A DNA stretch of 64,000 bases from assembly GCA_029168955.1 (NCBI GenBank), contig JAPDOI010000149.1, positions 735,001 to 799,000 on the forward strand, read 5' to 3'. Origin of the DNA: Aplectana chamaeleonis (Eukaryota; Nematoda; Chromadorea; Rhabditida; Cosmocercidae). Positions 33,150 through 44,640 of the stretch are shown here, one piece after another. The translations under genes and the position numbers were made by a program. The notes beneath the pieces are model-generated. The model was given only the letters and a program-made list of their open reading frames with translations, had not been told where the DNA came from and did no database searches. Within the stretch, counting starts at the first letter, position 1. Every line of letters starts with the position of its first letter.

Positions 33150-34100
33150 AGGGCGCTTTTTTTCAACCAATTCTGGTAGGGGCCTCAGGGAGAGTTTCGA
33201 GCGGCATGGCGCTCAAGTCCCGTGCTATCTTAGAGCTTTCATGAAGCGCTTCGGAACAATGTGCTCCATGCTCCATCCACAGCGCCGACGACATAGGAAC
33301 TCGATCAAGACAGCTCTTTGCTCGGAGGAGCGTCATAAGGCCACCTGGTTCCAACTCAGTCGCCTGAATGTGAGCAGGAAATTGAACACATTTCACTCTT
33401 AGGGTTGCATTCAGTTAGAGCCCTTGGACAAAGGATTCCAATCCATCTTTGCTAACGGAAAATACTTGTTCTAGATTGAGATGACGTAAAACAACAGTAC
33501 TGAAGGGATTTGAGGAAGGAACCAGCCTTTTCTGGTGGGATGAGTTCCGATGAAGGAAGCGCAGTGGTCAAAGCGACATACCGCTGCGGCGGTACGGTCG
33601 GTGGTGCTCCCCGAGTTAAGGAATGGGCTCCGTGGAGTACCTACAAGTCTTGTGAGGTCTCCTTGCACCGTTTCATTGCCACAGGAGGCGTAAATTATTC
33701 GTTATTCTGGTATGCCGATGACAGCCTCATCATCTACTTCTGCCGCCCTATCATCTCGTGGCTAGAGATGGAAAAACTTCGCTACTTTTAAATTGTTTGC
33801 ATTCACTCTGAACTTGAACCTTATATGTAGAAAACATGAGGGGTACCACATATGAACAAAATCATGCAAATGGAACGAGGTACAGTGACGTGAGCACGCT
33901 GAAGCTCGTGATTTTCGATACATGGAGCAATCGCGATGAAATCCTGCTCAATTTTTTTTCCACTGCCTAGCTAACAGATTATTCGATGTTGTTCTTCTGA
34001 ATGATAGTTCAACCTCATAGTGAAACGTTGTTGAAGGTAGTTTTTCAATAATCGTCACTAAAATTGCAGTTTTTCTTAAATGTTCGTATATTTATGGAGC
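33150..34100 (-). repeat. Inverted copy of the 26.2-27.1 kb element
   Basis: Shares CGACATACCGCTGCGG, CTTGTGAGGTC and the CACTGCCTAGCTAACAG segment in reverse orientation. It ends in TGTTCGTATATTTATGG at about 34081-34097. Peptide fragments such as PAHIQATELEPGG (minus) align with PAHVQANEFGPVG at 26.74 kb, so the ancestor may have been coding. The opposite terminus is not visible. Confidence 0.55.
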
Positions 34101-34761
34101 GGTCGAAATTCATGTCCAAATCATCCAGGTGTGTTAAAAGCAGTGTTCATGATGGAAAAAGTACTCCAGAAAACTGCAATAATCTGTTTCGCTTGACAAC
34201 CGCTGGAGAACTGCGAAGGTTGCGCGGCGAGAAACGTTAAAATAAAGTTATTAGGGCACAAAGATGCCAATCCGTTTGCAGGTGCACATCTCCGCTCATT
34301 GAAAGTGGAATTTGCTGCTGTGCCTGGTCGAAAATCTGCGACGTGGACAGCACTAATAAAGCAGTTTGAGAGAATACAGAAATAATTTTTCACTGTGCTG
34401 ATATGGAAAAACTCGTGCTTGCCAATGATTGAGCATAGAATTTGAAGCATGTGATGTGATTGCCCTCTGGAGAGAGCGAATAGTTCTCTTGCACTCGTAA
34501 AACGAGGGGTCTCGAAGGGTGCCCAATTTAGCCGCCAGCTCCCGCCCTTAAGAATCTGAACGCTGGCAATGCCCTTCTGAATTGAAAGAGTATCAACGCT
34601 GCTCAATTCGATAATCTGAGGCCTGCTTCTCCTTGCTCATCATGTTGTTTTCCGTATCCTAAATGCAATATTTTATGCGCACATTCTCCTCTATATCTCT
34701 TTCAATGGAGGAAAATTCATACATTTCAGAATCTGTGAGAGCGGTTGACTAGAATTCTCCC

Positions 34762-34963
34762 ATGGAAATAGCCGCGATAGATGACGGAAAGATTCCACGA
34801 CTCTGGCTCGATAATACGTCGTGGCTGGAGAATTTCGCAAGTTTTTGTGTTAGAAACGAGCCATGTGTTCTGTCAGAAGGATTCACGGTCGATTGGCCTG
34901 CACGCCAACTCTGGGTTCGAGAAGATGGAATTCCAAATCTGGATTTTCTACGTGAAAACTACG
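34762..34963 (+). CDS. First exon of a JmjC-domain protein, JMJD4-like
   Basis: ATG at 34762 opens 67 codons up to ENY, then the exon breaks after the first base of the next Gly codon at a strong donor G|GTGAGT (34964-34969). The peptide carries FASFCVRNEPCVLSEGFT, then W-X2-R-X2-WV and DGIPNLDFLRENYG. This matches the conserved N-terminal approach to the cupin in JMJD4, which reads F-X5-N-X-PCV-X-S-X2-FT-X2-W-X2-R-X2-WV-X3-G-X-P-X2-D-X-L-X3-YG. JMJD4 is a 2-oxoglutarate/Fe(II) lysine hydroxylase acting on translation release factor eRF1. The Fe-binding HXD...H lies in later exons, which I could not find. The intron appears full of MITEs. Without the splice the frame stops at 34978. Confidence 0.7.
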
Positions 34964-34969
34964 GTGAGT

Positions 34970-35449
34970 TCATAGAGTGAAATTCACTGCAGGAATTTCC
35001 TGGCGAAATGTAGATATAAGGATGAAAATGAGTCAGTGGTCCGTTATGTGTGACGCCACTGTCGTTGAATTCGACATTGATTTTGGATTATCGTGGGACT
35101 TTTTGTTAGATGCAAGCTGTGCACTTTCAAATCTGGGCCCGTAGTAAACCCCCCGTCCGCGCTGAGATGACAAGACGGCTGCGCGCTGACTCAGACGGAC
35201 GGAACATGTTATGTACACCTGCTCAGATAGGTACATCACACTTCCCGCGGTACCACTAGCCGACGTCCCGTAACCCCTCCTGCGGAAGGCCAATAGATCG
35301 GTCACGGGCAGTCGGCAACGCTGTTTCGTTGACTGCCCGTACACGGTGAACAAGCACTCTGCGGCCCTTCTGCCACCGCCTTACGGCTAATCTGATGACT
35401 GACAGAAGACAATTCTAAAGCAGCTTGCGGCACATTTGAAAATCACCCT
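34970..35449. other. Presumed intron, no exon seen
   Basis: GC-rich part at 35130-35390 includes a hairpin GGTCACGGGCAGTC / GACTGCCCGTACACGG. No acceptor followed by a plausible JMJD4 continuation was found. Confidence 0.35.
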
Positions 35450-35453
35450 TTAA

Positions 35454-36002
35454 AGGCAGTGGTCACGATGAAAAACGTTATAGAAAAAAAACTACAAAAA
35501 TCAGCTTAGATCAAAAACAGCTGAAAAACTATGAAGGTAGAGCGGTGAAAAAAGGGCTAGAATTAGAGTTTCTAGGGCCCAAAGATGCTAGTTCGTGCAC
35601 ACGTGCACAGCGATGACGAAAAAGATCGCAGTCGCATGCCGAGCAGTCAAAAATCATCGACATTCAGAGAACGAAATAAATGCAAATTTAACGAATAAAA
35701 TTAAATGAACAATTAAAGCATAACTTCAGTCAATGTTTTTGACTAGATGTGTTCATAAATCCGGAGGTTCATTGATTGAAATTCAATTTCAAGCCAGCTG
35801 ATGTTCTTGATATAAGAGGTCATCGATGCCGATGATGTGGAGTGGGCTCGTCCACCATCAAAAGGCAAGAAAGTTAAGGCTTAAAATTTGGCCCAAAACA
35901 GTGTTTTTTCGCGATTTTTTCTTGTAGGTCCTACTACTCGAGACCCAGAGAAGGATTTGGAGAGAAAAAGACGACAAGCATATTTGATCGCGACCCCTGC
36001 CT
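35454..36002. mobile_element. TTAA MITE tandem, unit 1 (549 bp)
   Basis: Begins AGGCAGTGGTCACGATGAAA after TTAA 35450-35453 and ends TTGATCGCGACCCCTGCC before TTAA 36003-36006. Nearly identical to unit 2 over its whole length. Confidence 0.9.
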
Positions 36003-36006
36003 TTAA

Positions 36007-36554
36007 AGGCAGTGGTCACGATGAAAAACGTTATAGAAAAAAACTACAAAAATCAGCTTAGATCAAAAACAGCTGAAAAACTATGAAGGTAGAGCGGTGA
36101 AAAAAGGGCTAGAATTAGAGTTTCTAGGGCCCAAAGATGCTAGTTCGTGCACACGTGCACAGCGATGACGAAAAAGATCGCAGTCGCATGCCGAGCAGTC
36201 AAAAATCATCGACATTCAGAGAACGAAATAAATGCAAATTTAACGAATAAAATTAAATGAACAATTAAAGCATAACTTCAGTCAATGTTTTTGACTAGAT
36301 GTGTTCATAAATCCGGAGGTTCATTGATTGAAATTCAATTTCAAGCCAGCTGATGTTCTTGATATAAGAGGTCATCGATGCCGATGATGTGGAGTGGGCT
36401 CGTCCACCATCAAAAGGCAAGAAAGTTAAGGCTTAAAATTTGGCCCAAAACAGTGTTTTTTCGCGATTTTTTCTTGTAGGTCCTACTACTCGAGACCCAG
36501 AGAAGGATTTGGAGAGAAAAAGACGACAAGCATATTTGATCGCGACCCCTGCCT
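36007..36554. mobile_element. TTAA MITE tandem, unit 2 (548 bp)
   Basis: Same sequence as unit 1 except about one base in the A run near 36043. It shares TTAA 36003-36006 with unit 1 and TTAA 36555-36558 with unit 3. Confidence 0.9.
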
Positions 36555-36558
36555 TTAA

Positions 36559-37096
36559 AGGCAGTGGTCACGATGAAAAACGTTATCGAAAAAACTACAA
36601 AAATCAGCTTGGATATAAAACAGCTCAAAAACTATGAAGGTAGCGCGGTGAAAAACGGGCTAGAATCAGAGTTATTAAGACCCTAAATTTCCAGTTCGTG
36701 CACACGTGCACAGAAAGATCACAGTCTCATGCCAAGCATTCAAAAATCATCGACACTCAGAGGAAGAAATAAATGCAAATTTACCTAATAAAACACTTGA
36801 ACAATGAAAGCAAACACTTCAACCAATGTTTTTGACTAGATGTGTACATAAATCCGAAAGTTCATTGATTGAAATTCAAGTTCAAGCCAGCTGATGTTCT
36901 TGATATTAGAGATCATCGATGCAAATGATGTGGGGTGGGCTGGTCCACCATCAAAAGACAAGAAAGTTCAGGCTTTGAATTTGGCCTAGAACAGCTATTT
37001 TTTCGCTATTTTTTCTCACAGGTTCTACTACTCTATACCCAGAAAAGGGTTTAGAGAGGAAAAGAAGACGAGCATATTTGAGCGCGACCACTGCCT
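36559..37096. mobile_element. TTAA MITE tandem, unit 3 (diverged)
   Basis: Same ends and order of motifs (GCCAGCTGATGTTCTTGATA) with many substitutions and small gaps. TTAA 37097-37100 closes the tandem. Confidence 0.88.
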
Positions 37097-37359
37097 TTAA
37101 GTAAAGGTCTGTTAAAACAAAATTTAAAAAATCCGCTCCTGGGGATTTCATCTTGAACTGCTCTTGACAAGTAAGGAGTGAGCTTCTAAGGGGAAGCTTC
37201 CTACACTCACTGCTTCTTGCAGCCTTCCCATTCGCAGATGCCATTAACGGACAGTGGTTCACCTGCCCAAGGCCAGCGTCGCACACAGCGCGGGTTTTGA
37301 AAAGAGTCTCAACACAGCGTTCTCTGCTCAGCAATTGTTCATTGTTTCCACTCTAGTGG

Positions 37360-37893
37360 GTGGTGCAATGATGATATCCGTAAAATCTAGAAATCCTAAA
37401 ACTCTTATTAGAGCATATAAAACGTACGTTCGTCCCCTACTTGAAAATGGCACCACTGTTTTTTCTCCATATTTGAAAAAAAGATATCAACTTATTGGAG
37501 AGTACCCAAAATAATTTCACACGTAAGCTGGTAATGCGCTGCTCGGGCATTGGATATCAGTTCATTCCAAATGGTCTTGAACGGCGCCGATTATTTGCAT
37601 TGCCAAGCTTGGCTAGTAGAAGAAAAAAGAACGATCTCATCGCTGCTTTCAAGATTTTATCAGGAAGAATTGGGTTGAGGTGCGGACATTTTTTCACTAA
37701 AATACCGTCTAGGACTAGGGGTAGCAGAGTCAAAATCAAGATCCCATTAACTAGAACACAGATTAGGAAAAACTTCTTTTCCATCCGGGTTTTATCCGCC
37801 TTGAATAAAGTTTACAGCGAAGATCTTGAGCAAATGCCTTTGCCATCATTCAAACGTCTAGCCGCACAACTGGTTGATTCTGAGGTTACCTGA
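37360..37893 (+). pseudogene. CR1-like LINE reverse transcriptase, C-terminal fragment
   Basis: Reads RAYKTYVRPLLENGTTVFSP, then after a one-base frameshift near 37494, NNFTRKLVMRCSG, ERRRLFALPSLASRRKKNDL and a basic tail ending QLVDSEVT with TGA at 37891-37893. The AYK-YVRPLLEYG motif and the downstream ERR-LF-L-SL-RR segment are typical of the region after the RT palm in CR1-clade LINEs. The endonuclease and catalytic RT are absent (5' truncation). About 140 bp of T-rich 3' UTR follow and end in AAATAAATAAAAT near 38045. Confidence 0.8.
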
Positions 37894-39451
37894 TGCTTTC
37901 CTGCTCTTTCCCTACCACCGTTTTTGTTCATTTTTTATGCGTACTCTTTGTTACTATTTTTCTTGAGTTAATTCTTTTTCTGTCTGTTTTAATATTTGCT
38001 TTGTTGTTTCACGTTGGTTATCCTGCGTCTACAAAATAAATAAAATATCAAAGTGAGAATCGATGAGTGAATGTTCGATGACCCCCAGGAATAGCCGACT
38101 GCCCGCCGACACTCCGCGGAAAGACGGGAAAGCCTCTCTCTCCGCGGGAAGGGGTGCTGTGCCACGCCCACAACATTGGGGCCGCGCGAAGTCGACTAGC
38201 CCGAATTGGCCGGCGGGAAGTGGGCTGTTTTTATCTGAGTGGAGCAGAGCTGGCATACGGTAGGTACACGGTACCTACCGTGCTCGTTATTGACAGTTCA
38301 TGACCCCACGACATTACTCTCTGCAGGAATCTCACTAGCCTGGCACTCGTTGCTGAATGACGCCGAATCGATTGGCTCAGATGGAATTAAAACTTCGAAA
38401 TGGAGCCAATTTCAGAGATATCGAAAATTCCTAGTTCAGAACCAAATAAAGGAAATCAAAGGTGCTGAATCGGATTTTTGGCACACCAAAGCTTGTAATT
38501 GCGTACTTCATTCTCGTTTACGCAATTGCCTTGAAATTAAAGAACAAATTTCAAAAAATAGATTTTTGAGTTTTCTAAAATTCCGAGAGATACTTAACAA
38601 ATAAATTCAATGAATAATAATTTGTAGATTACAAGGACAGATTAGGCTTTCTGTTCAAATAATATAAGAAATGGTGAAAAAAATTCACGAGATATTTCAA
38701 AAATATGTATATCAATGAATAAGTAATTGTATGTACACTTAGAAGACAGAATTTATTCTTCAGAACAAATTCAACAAGGTGTTCATTCAAAAAAAAATCT
38801 AAAAAGTAGTTCACCTGTTCAAATAATACATGAAATAGTGAAGAAAATTTTACGGAAACTCAGGTAACATAGACTCTCGATAGCAAAACTTAGTTACGCA
38901 TTGAAGATGAGTGCTGACCTCATACTACGCTCAAGACATTGCCAATCGTAAAAGATCAGGTGCGGCGAAAATATCATGTGTGAAGTAGTATTCGCACATG
39001 CATTAGTTTCGCACTCATTGTCCTGAAGGCAAATGTGTCCCAAAAGTAGGGCGAAAAGATATCTGGTCCCATTGTCTGACACATAAATACCGTAGGAAGG
39101 AAACAGTATCTGTAGTTATGTATCCATACGCGTTTAATGTTTTCGACTCCATTCCCAAAGGCTACTACTTGCAGGCTCCGCTGCAGGAACCAGGTATGCT
39201 AATACCATAGGTAATCATTTTCTGTTCCTTTCTTTAGGAGCAGAAATCTTTTTGTTCTCCTTCACTCTGAAATTCTCATCAATCCGTTTTCGAAGAGTTC
39301 ACTCAACATTTTGCAGTTTTTCGGCAGAAATCTTTGTATAGCTAACCTTTGTATTTCAATTTGCGAGTGATATCTTTTTTAACTTTTTTTTATTGGAATT
39401 TTCGCTGTCCTCGCAATTTTCCAGCAAAAATCTTTGTATAGTTGATCCTTA

Positions 39452-39497
<46 letters not shown>

Positions 39498-39896
39498 CTT
39501 CAATTCATGTTCAGTCAAACTGGGTCAGTCAACCCAATAGAGAAATATCTGGATTCAGTTAACCTCATAGAAAAAATATCTGGAATGATAGTATCTCTAC
39601 ATGGAGTAAGTGTGAGCCCTCGTCATCCTCTCCAATCGAATCAGCGTCAAAAATAACCCTGGAAAACCGTTTCACATGAAATTGTGAATTATATTGAGGA
39701 GCTTGGGATTTTGCCAAGTTCGAAGGAGTCACTGTTCAAATGTGGCTTACGTGGCTTACGTAGTCAATGGACTCAGACGTTCGCCGTTGTGTACAGGGCG
39801 CGAATGAGATGTGACCTCACGCAATGCTCTCTGTAGACATCCAAAATGGCGGAGATCGCCCCTCGATGACTGGCTGTCGCCCCTCCACACAGTGCC
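37894..39896. other. LINE 3' end, then mostly unassigned sequence
   Basis: 37894-38047 is the LINE 3' UTR. 38090-38230 is GC-rich. GGTAGGTAC/GTACCTACC forms a short hairpin at 38260-38281. An exon-like stretch at 39117-39193 (frame YPYAFNVFDSIPKGYY, donor CCAG|GTATGC) is too short to claim. 39451-39496 is an (AAT)n microsatellite. Confidence 0.4.
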
Positions 39897-39899
39897 TTA

Positions 39900-40050
39900 A
39901 GCCTCTTTCACACTTGCCCGACCGACGTCGGACGACTCGTTATCGAATGTGTAATATCTATCTACCCTACCCTACCTATCTTATCTCTCTTAACTTATCA
40001 AATTTGATAACGAGTCGTCCGACGTCGGCCGGCAAACTATGAAAGGGGCT
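39900..40050. mobile_element. Harbinger-like palindromic MITE (151 bp)
   Basis: Ends AGCCTCTTTCACA and inverted TATGAAAGGGGCT, flanked by TTA (39897-39899, 40051-40053). Inner arms share ACCGACGTCGGACGACTCG and GTTATC. A 3-bp TTA duplication fits PIF/Harbinger. Confidence 0.75.
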
Positions 40051-41115
40051 TTAGACAGATTTCCCGTAGACAGTCCATCGGAGAAAGGTCTCCATCCCCG
40101 ATTCCGGGATCACACTCTACCAACAGTCCACGAACCTGACTTTGCCGTCCCAGTTAAAAGCAGTATCCACGAAGAATCTCGCTCTCGAGATATTGTAGTG
40201 TGAAATTTTGAGCTGGCGGACGCTGGAGGGGATAGGGTCGAAGAAAGCTGCGAAAATGGGCCAGAATTCGATAAAAACGGCTTTGAAAGTTATCCCGTTG
40301 CGCCTACCTATCCCGGTCCGCCCCCTCGATGTGATAAGAACGTAAAGGCCAACCGAGCATTGCTCGATACGACTCGGTCGCGTCATGGCTCTATAATTTT
40401 TTTAAGTTTTTGCTTCAACTTTGTTATATCCTGACCGCCGGTGGTGCTGTTTTCCTACTTCCTAGTCCAAGCAGATCCTCAACTGCTGACCCCTGGAGAA
40501 GGACGGTATGTGAATGAAGACACACAGTTCTCTGCTTCTTTTATACCCTACCCTTTATCAATTGGTTCTCATCAATTTTGTTTACGAGAGTTCGCAATGT
40601 TCGGTTGGCCTTTACTCGCCTTTCATGCTTTTGCGACTGCGGCAACTGCTGCAAATTTTCTATAGAAAAACGAAAAAAGCGACGCGGCATTTGCCGCCGG
40701 CGGCAAACGCCGCAAAGTGGAGCTTTCATGCATTCGCGGCAGCGGCATCGCGAATCGCTAGCCCCGTCGCTGTTTCCTCTGGCGCCGCCGCAGTTTTTGC
40801 TGGCCCCGTCGCGGTTTATGCGGCAGCGACAAGAATGATCCCGACCATTTTTGTCGCCGCCGCTGGCCTCGTCGAATTCTATCGTGTCGGGACCAGAACC
40901 AAACTGGGCATCTTGCCAGCATTTTCATCTGCGTTCAAATGAACCGTCACAACGAACGCTCGTCACTGCTCGCCTGCGGCTAATATATTATTCTATTAAC
41001 ACTATTCGAGAACTTCTACAAAGATTATTCTGCTAGATTACGACCAAAGTTATTTGGTTCTGATATTCCTGTACTATTTCATCAATACTATCAAATAAAT
41101 AAATATTCTTTGTAC
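40051..41115. other. Unassigned stretch with GCGGCAAA-type palindromic repeat
   Basis: 40605-40900 has TCGCCTTTCATGCTTTTGCG, TGCGGCAA and CCGCCGGCGGCAAACGCCGC, an inverted partner of 57100-57256. Long frames here are low-complexity Ala/Ser/Arg products of the GCC-rich repeat. No gene was accepted. Confidence 0.45.
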
Positions 41116-41119
41116 TTAA

Positions 41120-41596
41120 AGGCACAGTCCAAGATCAAGGACGAAATCTGAGATTCCCACATGGTTGTCAAGTAGACCCACACCATATCACACCTGCCAA
41201 GTGCGAGCTCTCAATTCCTTCGAATAAGCGAGTTATAGGAGGAAGCCACCCTGGGGCGCCCACCTCCGGAAGCCACTTTGGCACGCCCCTTTTACGATAT
41301 TTCGAGCTCAACAGTGGCGAGATAAGCGATGGTTTTCGATCAACAGCCCTGTTCTTCCCTTCATTCTCAACCTCTCTCTTTGCCCAGGTCGGCTGGCATA
41401 CATAAGCTGCAAATGAAGGAAGTTACAAGCCTCGGACAACTCGTCCACCATACTTTTGTAGCTAAATTTTTGAGGGGCCATAACTTCGTTCCTAGGGGGT
41501 CTTGTAGGATTCCAGAGACCTCATTGGAATCAGTGTAGGACCGTTTTCAAGATAAGCAGAAAAACAGAAGAGTGATTCTGAGGTTGGACTGTGCCT
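41120..41596. mobile_element. TTAA MITE, AGGCACAG subfamily
   Basis: Begins AGGCACAGTCCAAGATCAAG and ends GGTTGGACTGTGCCT, flanked by TTAA 41116-41119 and 41597-41600. The ends resemble those of 62395-62868. Confidence 0.85.
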
Positions 41597-41600
41597 TTAA

Positions 41601-43734
41601 GTGAATTCAAATTTTGTTGTTGTCCAGATTAACCTAGTTTTTTTTCTCGTTTCTGTATTAATTTCTCCTACTTTCGGGCTTATGCGTTGCATCCTTGTCG
41701 TATTGCACCTGAGAGACAGGGAAGATTACTTCCCAAACAATGGAAATACGTTTGCATGTTATCTTCATTATTTTAACTGTAGAAACTAGCCCCCACTAAG
41801 CGTGAAAAGGATCAGAATGAGAGGTGGCCAGTTATGATTTTGTCCAGAATCGATCTGATATTAAATTTTGTAATTGGGCCGAATTTCCTTGACTTTCTAG
41901 CTATATAATTTCCTGAACAATCAAAGAAAAAGAAAATTAAATCTCAGTGAATTGGTTCTAGAACGCCGAAAGTTTCGCTGCGGAACCTGCTTCGCTGATT
42001 CAGTTTTTTTTGTCACACTACCAGTGACAACTAAGCACTAGAAGAATTATTTTCGCTCTTCTCAGGTGCAATACACTTTGTGCAGGCTCTGTGATGCGTT
42101 CAACCCCACTTTCCAGACCCCCCCCCCTTTCACACAATTGTGTTCCTGCTCTCGCCGAATTTTTATCACTGAGCTATGCTGCTTTGGCGAGCATACTCTT
42201 TGATAATGGCTCGGATTTGCAAGTTTTGTAGTGAGAGCTCAACTATAGCACCGACCTCTGCTATTCAAGAATTCCTCCGGCTTCTACGGAAACCTCCACT
42301 GTTATCATCTCACACTATTTATACCCACAACTGGTATTCTTGCATTTCTGGTAGCTATGGTTTCTATTCTTGCCCACGGTATGGAGGTGGTTGCTACTGG
42401 GACATCTCCTAACAACCTACAAAGCAGGAAGTATTGGGAAAACACACACTTCTTAGCACATTTATTTAGTCAACGTGAGAAAATTTTTGTCCGATGTGCA
42501 TAAGGCACTAGAGAAAATAGCCATTCGGTTGCTGAAGAAGCAGGAAGTCCGGATTTCTTATTCGCCAAACATATAGAACGAATCCTCGCTGTTGACAACC
42601 AGACGTGACGGCGATGCTGTTACGATTCGAAGGTAATGTCACATAGACTCCTGAAAAAAAAGTAAGATTGTACTTCAATCCATTTAAATTTGATTTCAAA
42701 TGACACGTTGAAGCGCTTTAGAAAAATGCGAACCATATAACAATATATGGTTTGTATCTTATGTCCGGGAAGCCGCGTTGGAACTATTATCACCCCAATA
42801 CCTTGGAAGAGGAGCGGCTGTTTTTCCATTTCTACTATTGCGTTTTATCAAAAGCAACCACTCGGATTTTAGGATAAAGTTATCACAGCAGGGGCGCGGC
42901 TACCTCTCAACCAGTGATTGACGTTATGCGTGCGACCCTCAACAAAAAATGAAGATTTACCAATGCGTATTTTTTTTGGTAACGATGGAAGATTAGCCGC
43001 ATTAAAGTGCACAATTTAAAACTTGAACGGTCCTTGAAATGAAATCCCTCTCCACAATTGCGGACAACCTCTGCTGCAGCCAGGGCTGGGCACGCGTCCC
43101 GGTTAACCTTAGGGGGGTGCATATTGGACGTTGCAGTGAGGGCAAAGGGGGGTGCCTAAACCGGACACCAGAAAAAAAAACGAAGTGCATGTTCTGTCGA
43201 ATTTCAGGAGCAAAATAATACACGATTCTCTTCTGGTTTGTCATATCTTCTTCTCCGCTTTTTAAGACAAACACTTGCAGAATTAAAATTATTGATAGAT
43301 ATGCAGTTTGCGTTCGCAATAATTCATAGTTGCTGTCGAAGCTTCTCATGAAGAACTCGATGAATAAAAGATCATATATAATGTGTTTGATTGTTTTGAT
43401 GAAGGAATAAACACTTCTAAGTTATCTTGTAGCAAGTAAGGATTGATGTGGTGTCATGTTTCTTTGGTGCAACGTTCAGTGATTACGCTTGTGGTCACCG
43501 ATTAGAAGCGAGGATACAAAGACAGCGCTTAAACGCGCTATCGTTCACGTTCAGAAAAGGATTAGCGAACTGCTGTATTATGGCAGACTAAAAATACAGA
43601 TATCACGGTCAATATAAAAACTAGCCAACGGAATTTCGTCTATGAGAATGACTTATGAAGAGAGCCGACTGTAAAAATTGAAGACTGCAAGTTTCAGTGA
43701 AAGAAGCAAATAATCGTATCTTCCTACTTGAGAA
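41601..43734. other. Unassigned stretch with two dispersed repeats
   Basis: 42750-42925 (GGAACTATTATCACCCCAAT, GGAAGAGGAGCGGCTG) matches 46630-46765. 43078-43170 (GCTGGGCACGCGTCCCGG, GGGGGGTGCATATTGG) matches the reverse complement of 45040-45118. A frame at 42176-42412 ends in a Gly/Tyr/Cys-rich tail but has no further support. Confidence 0.45.
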
Positions 43735-44640
43735 GTACCCTGTACATAAATACCCGAATTTTATCCAGCTTGAATGCCGCAATCCCTTAGAGACTGGGCT
43801 CGCCGTGCGGTTTGGTGTTTGTCCGCAGCTACCCAGCGTACACTGGAGTGGACGCGCGCACGATATTAATTAAAAATGTGTTTTATTACAGAACGGGGAG
43901 GAGAAAAGAATCGAAAGTGGAGTAAATGAAAGAAGGCAGAAATAGGATGCTTTCAATGTAACCATTTCAGAAATTCAATGTAAATAAACTAAATTGGAGC
44001 AGGGTGAATTTTTCGGACTTGACAAGGTTCATTCAAATGAACTTTGTTGATTAAAAACAGCATTAACCATGAAAACTAAGAGCATTGGGCGAAAGAGGAG
44101 AATCTGGCAAACATTTTAGTAACGGAAGCTTTGCTATTCAATGTGATTTAAGGACCTTAAAACTCGTCCCGGTTTTGTCCCGGTTTTCGGGGTAAAACCG
44201 GGACGAGATTTAAGGTCCTTAAATCACATTAAAAAACTATCTTGTTGAGGCTAAACTGTTTACCAGATTCTCCTCTTTCCCATAAGATCCTTTGCTCTCA
44301 TGTTTAATGCTACTTTTGATCAACTAGGTTCGTTTGAATTAAACTTGTCACTGCTAAATACTTACCCCTGCTTCAACTTTGTTTGTTTACATTACATTTC
44401 TAAAATGGGTACATCCAGAATTGACAATTTTCATCATCTTCCATTTCCTTCGGTTTCAATCGTTTTCTCTTCACCGTTCTGTAATAAAATACATTCTTTT
44501 ATTAATATTGTGTGCGCGTCCACTCCCGTGTGCGCTGTGTAGCTGCGTACACACACCATATCGCACGGCGAGCCGAGTCTTTAAGGGATTGCGGCATTCT
44601 ACGTGGGTAAAAATCGGATTTTCCACACCCTACGCATCTC
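43735..44640. mobile_element. Foldback element with long inverted arms (about 0.9 kb)
   Basis: The left arm contains TGCCGCAATCCCTTAGAGAC, GGACGCGCGCACGATATTAA and GAGGAGAATCTGGCAAAC. The right arm contains their reverse complements in mirror order (AAGGGATTGCGGCA near 44582, GTGTGCGCGTCC near 44510, ACCAGATTCTCCTC near 44260). Arms are diverged outside but tight in the centre, where 44140-44176 pairs with 44194-44230 at 36 of 37 positions around a 17-nt loop. No ORF and no clear target duplication. Confidence 0.8.

Noticed and set aside
34121..34606. 161-codon minus-strand frame
   Set aside because: No recognisable domain. Part of it (AAAGATGCCA region) resembles the non-coding TTAA MITE body at 35.5-37.0 kb.
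39117..39193. Internal exon of a host gene
   Set aside because: Only 77 bp, a weak acceptor and no family match. Kept only as a remark in the feature list.
42176..42412. Small secreted Gly/Tyr/Cys-rich peptide gene
   Set aside because: No signal peptide and only one feature at the C-terminus; likely chance.
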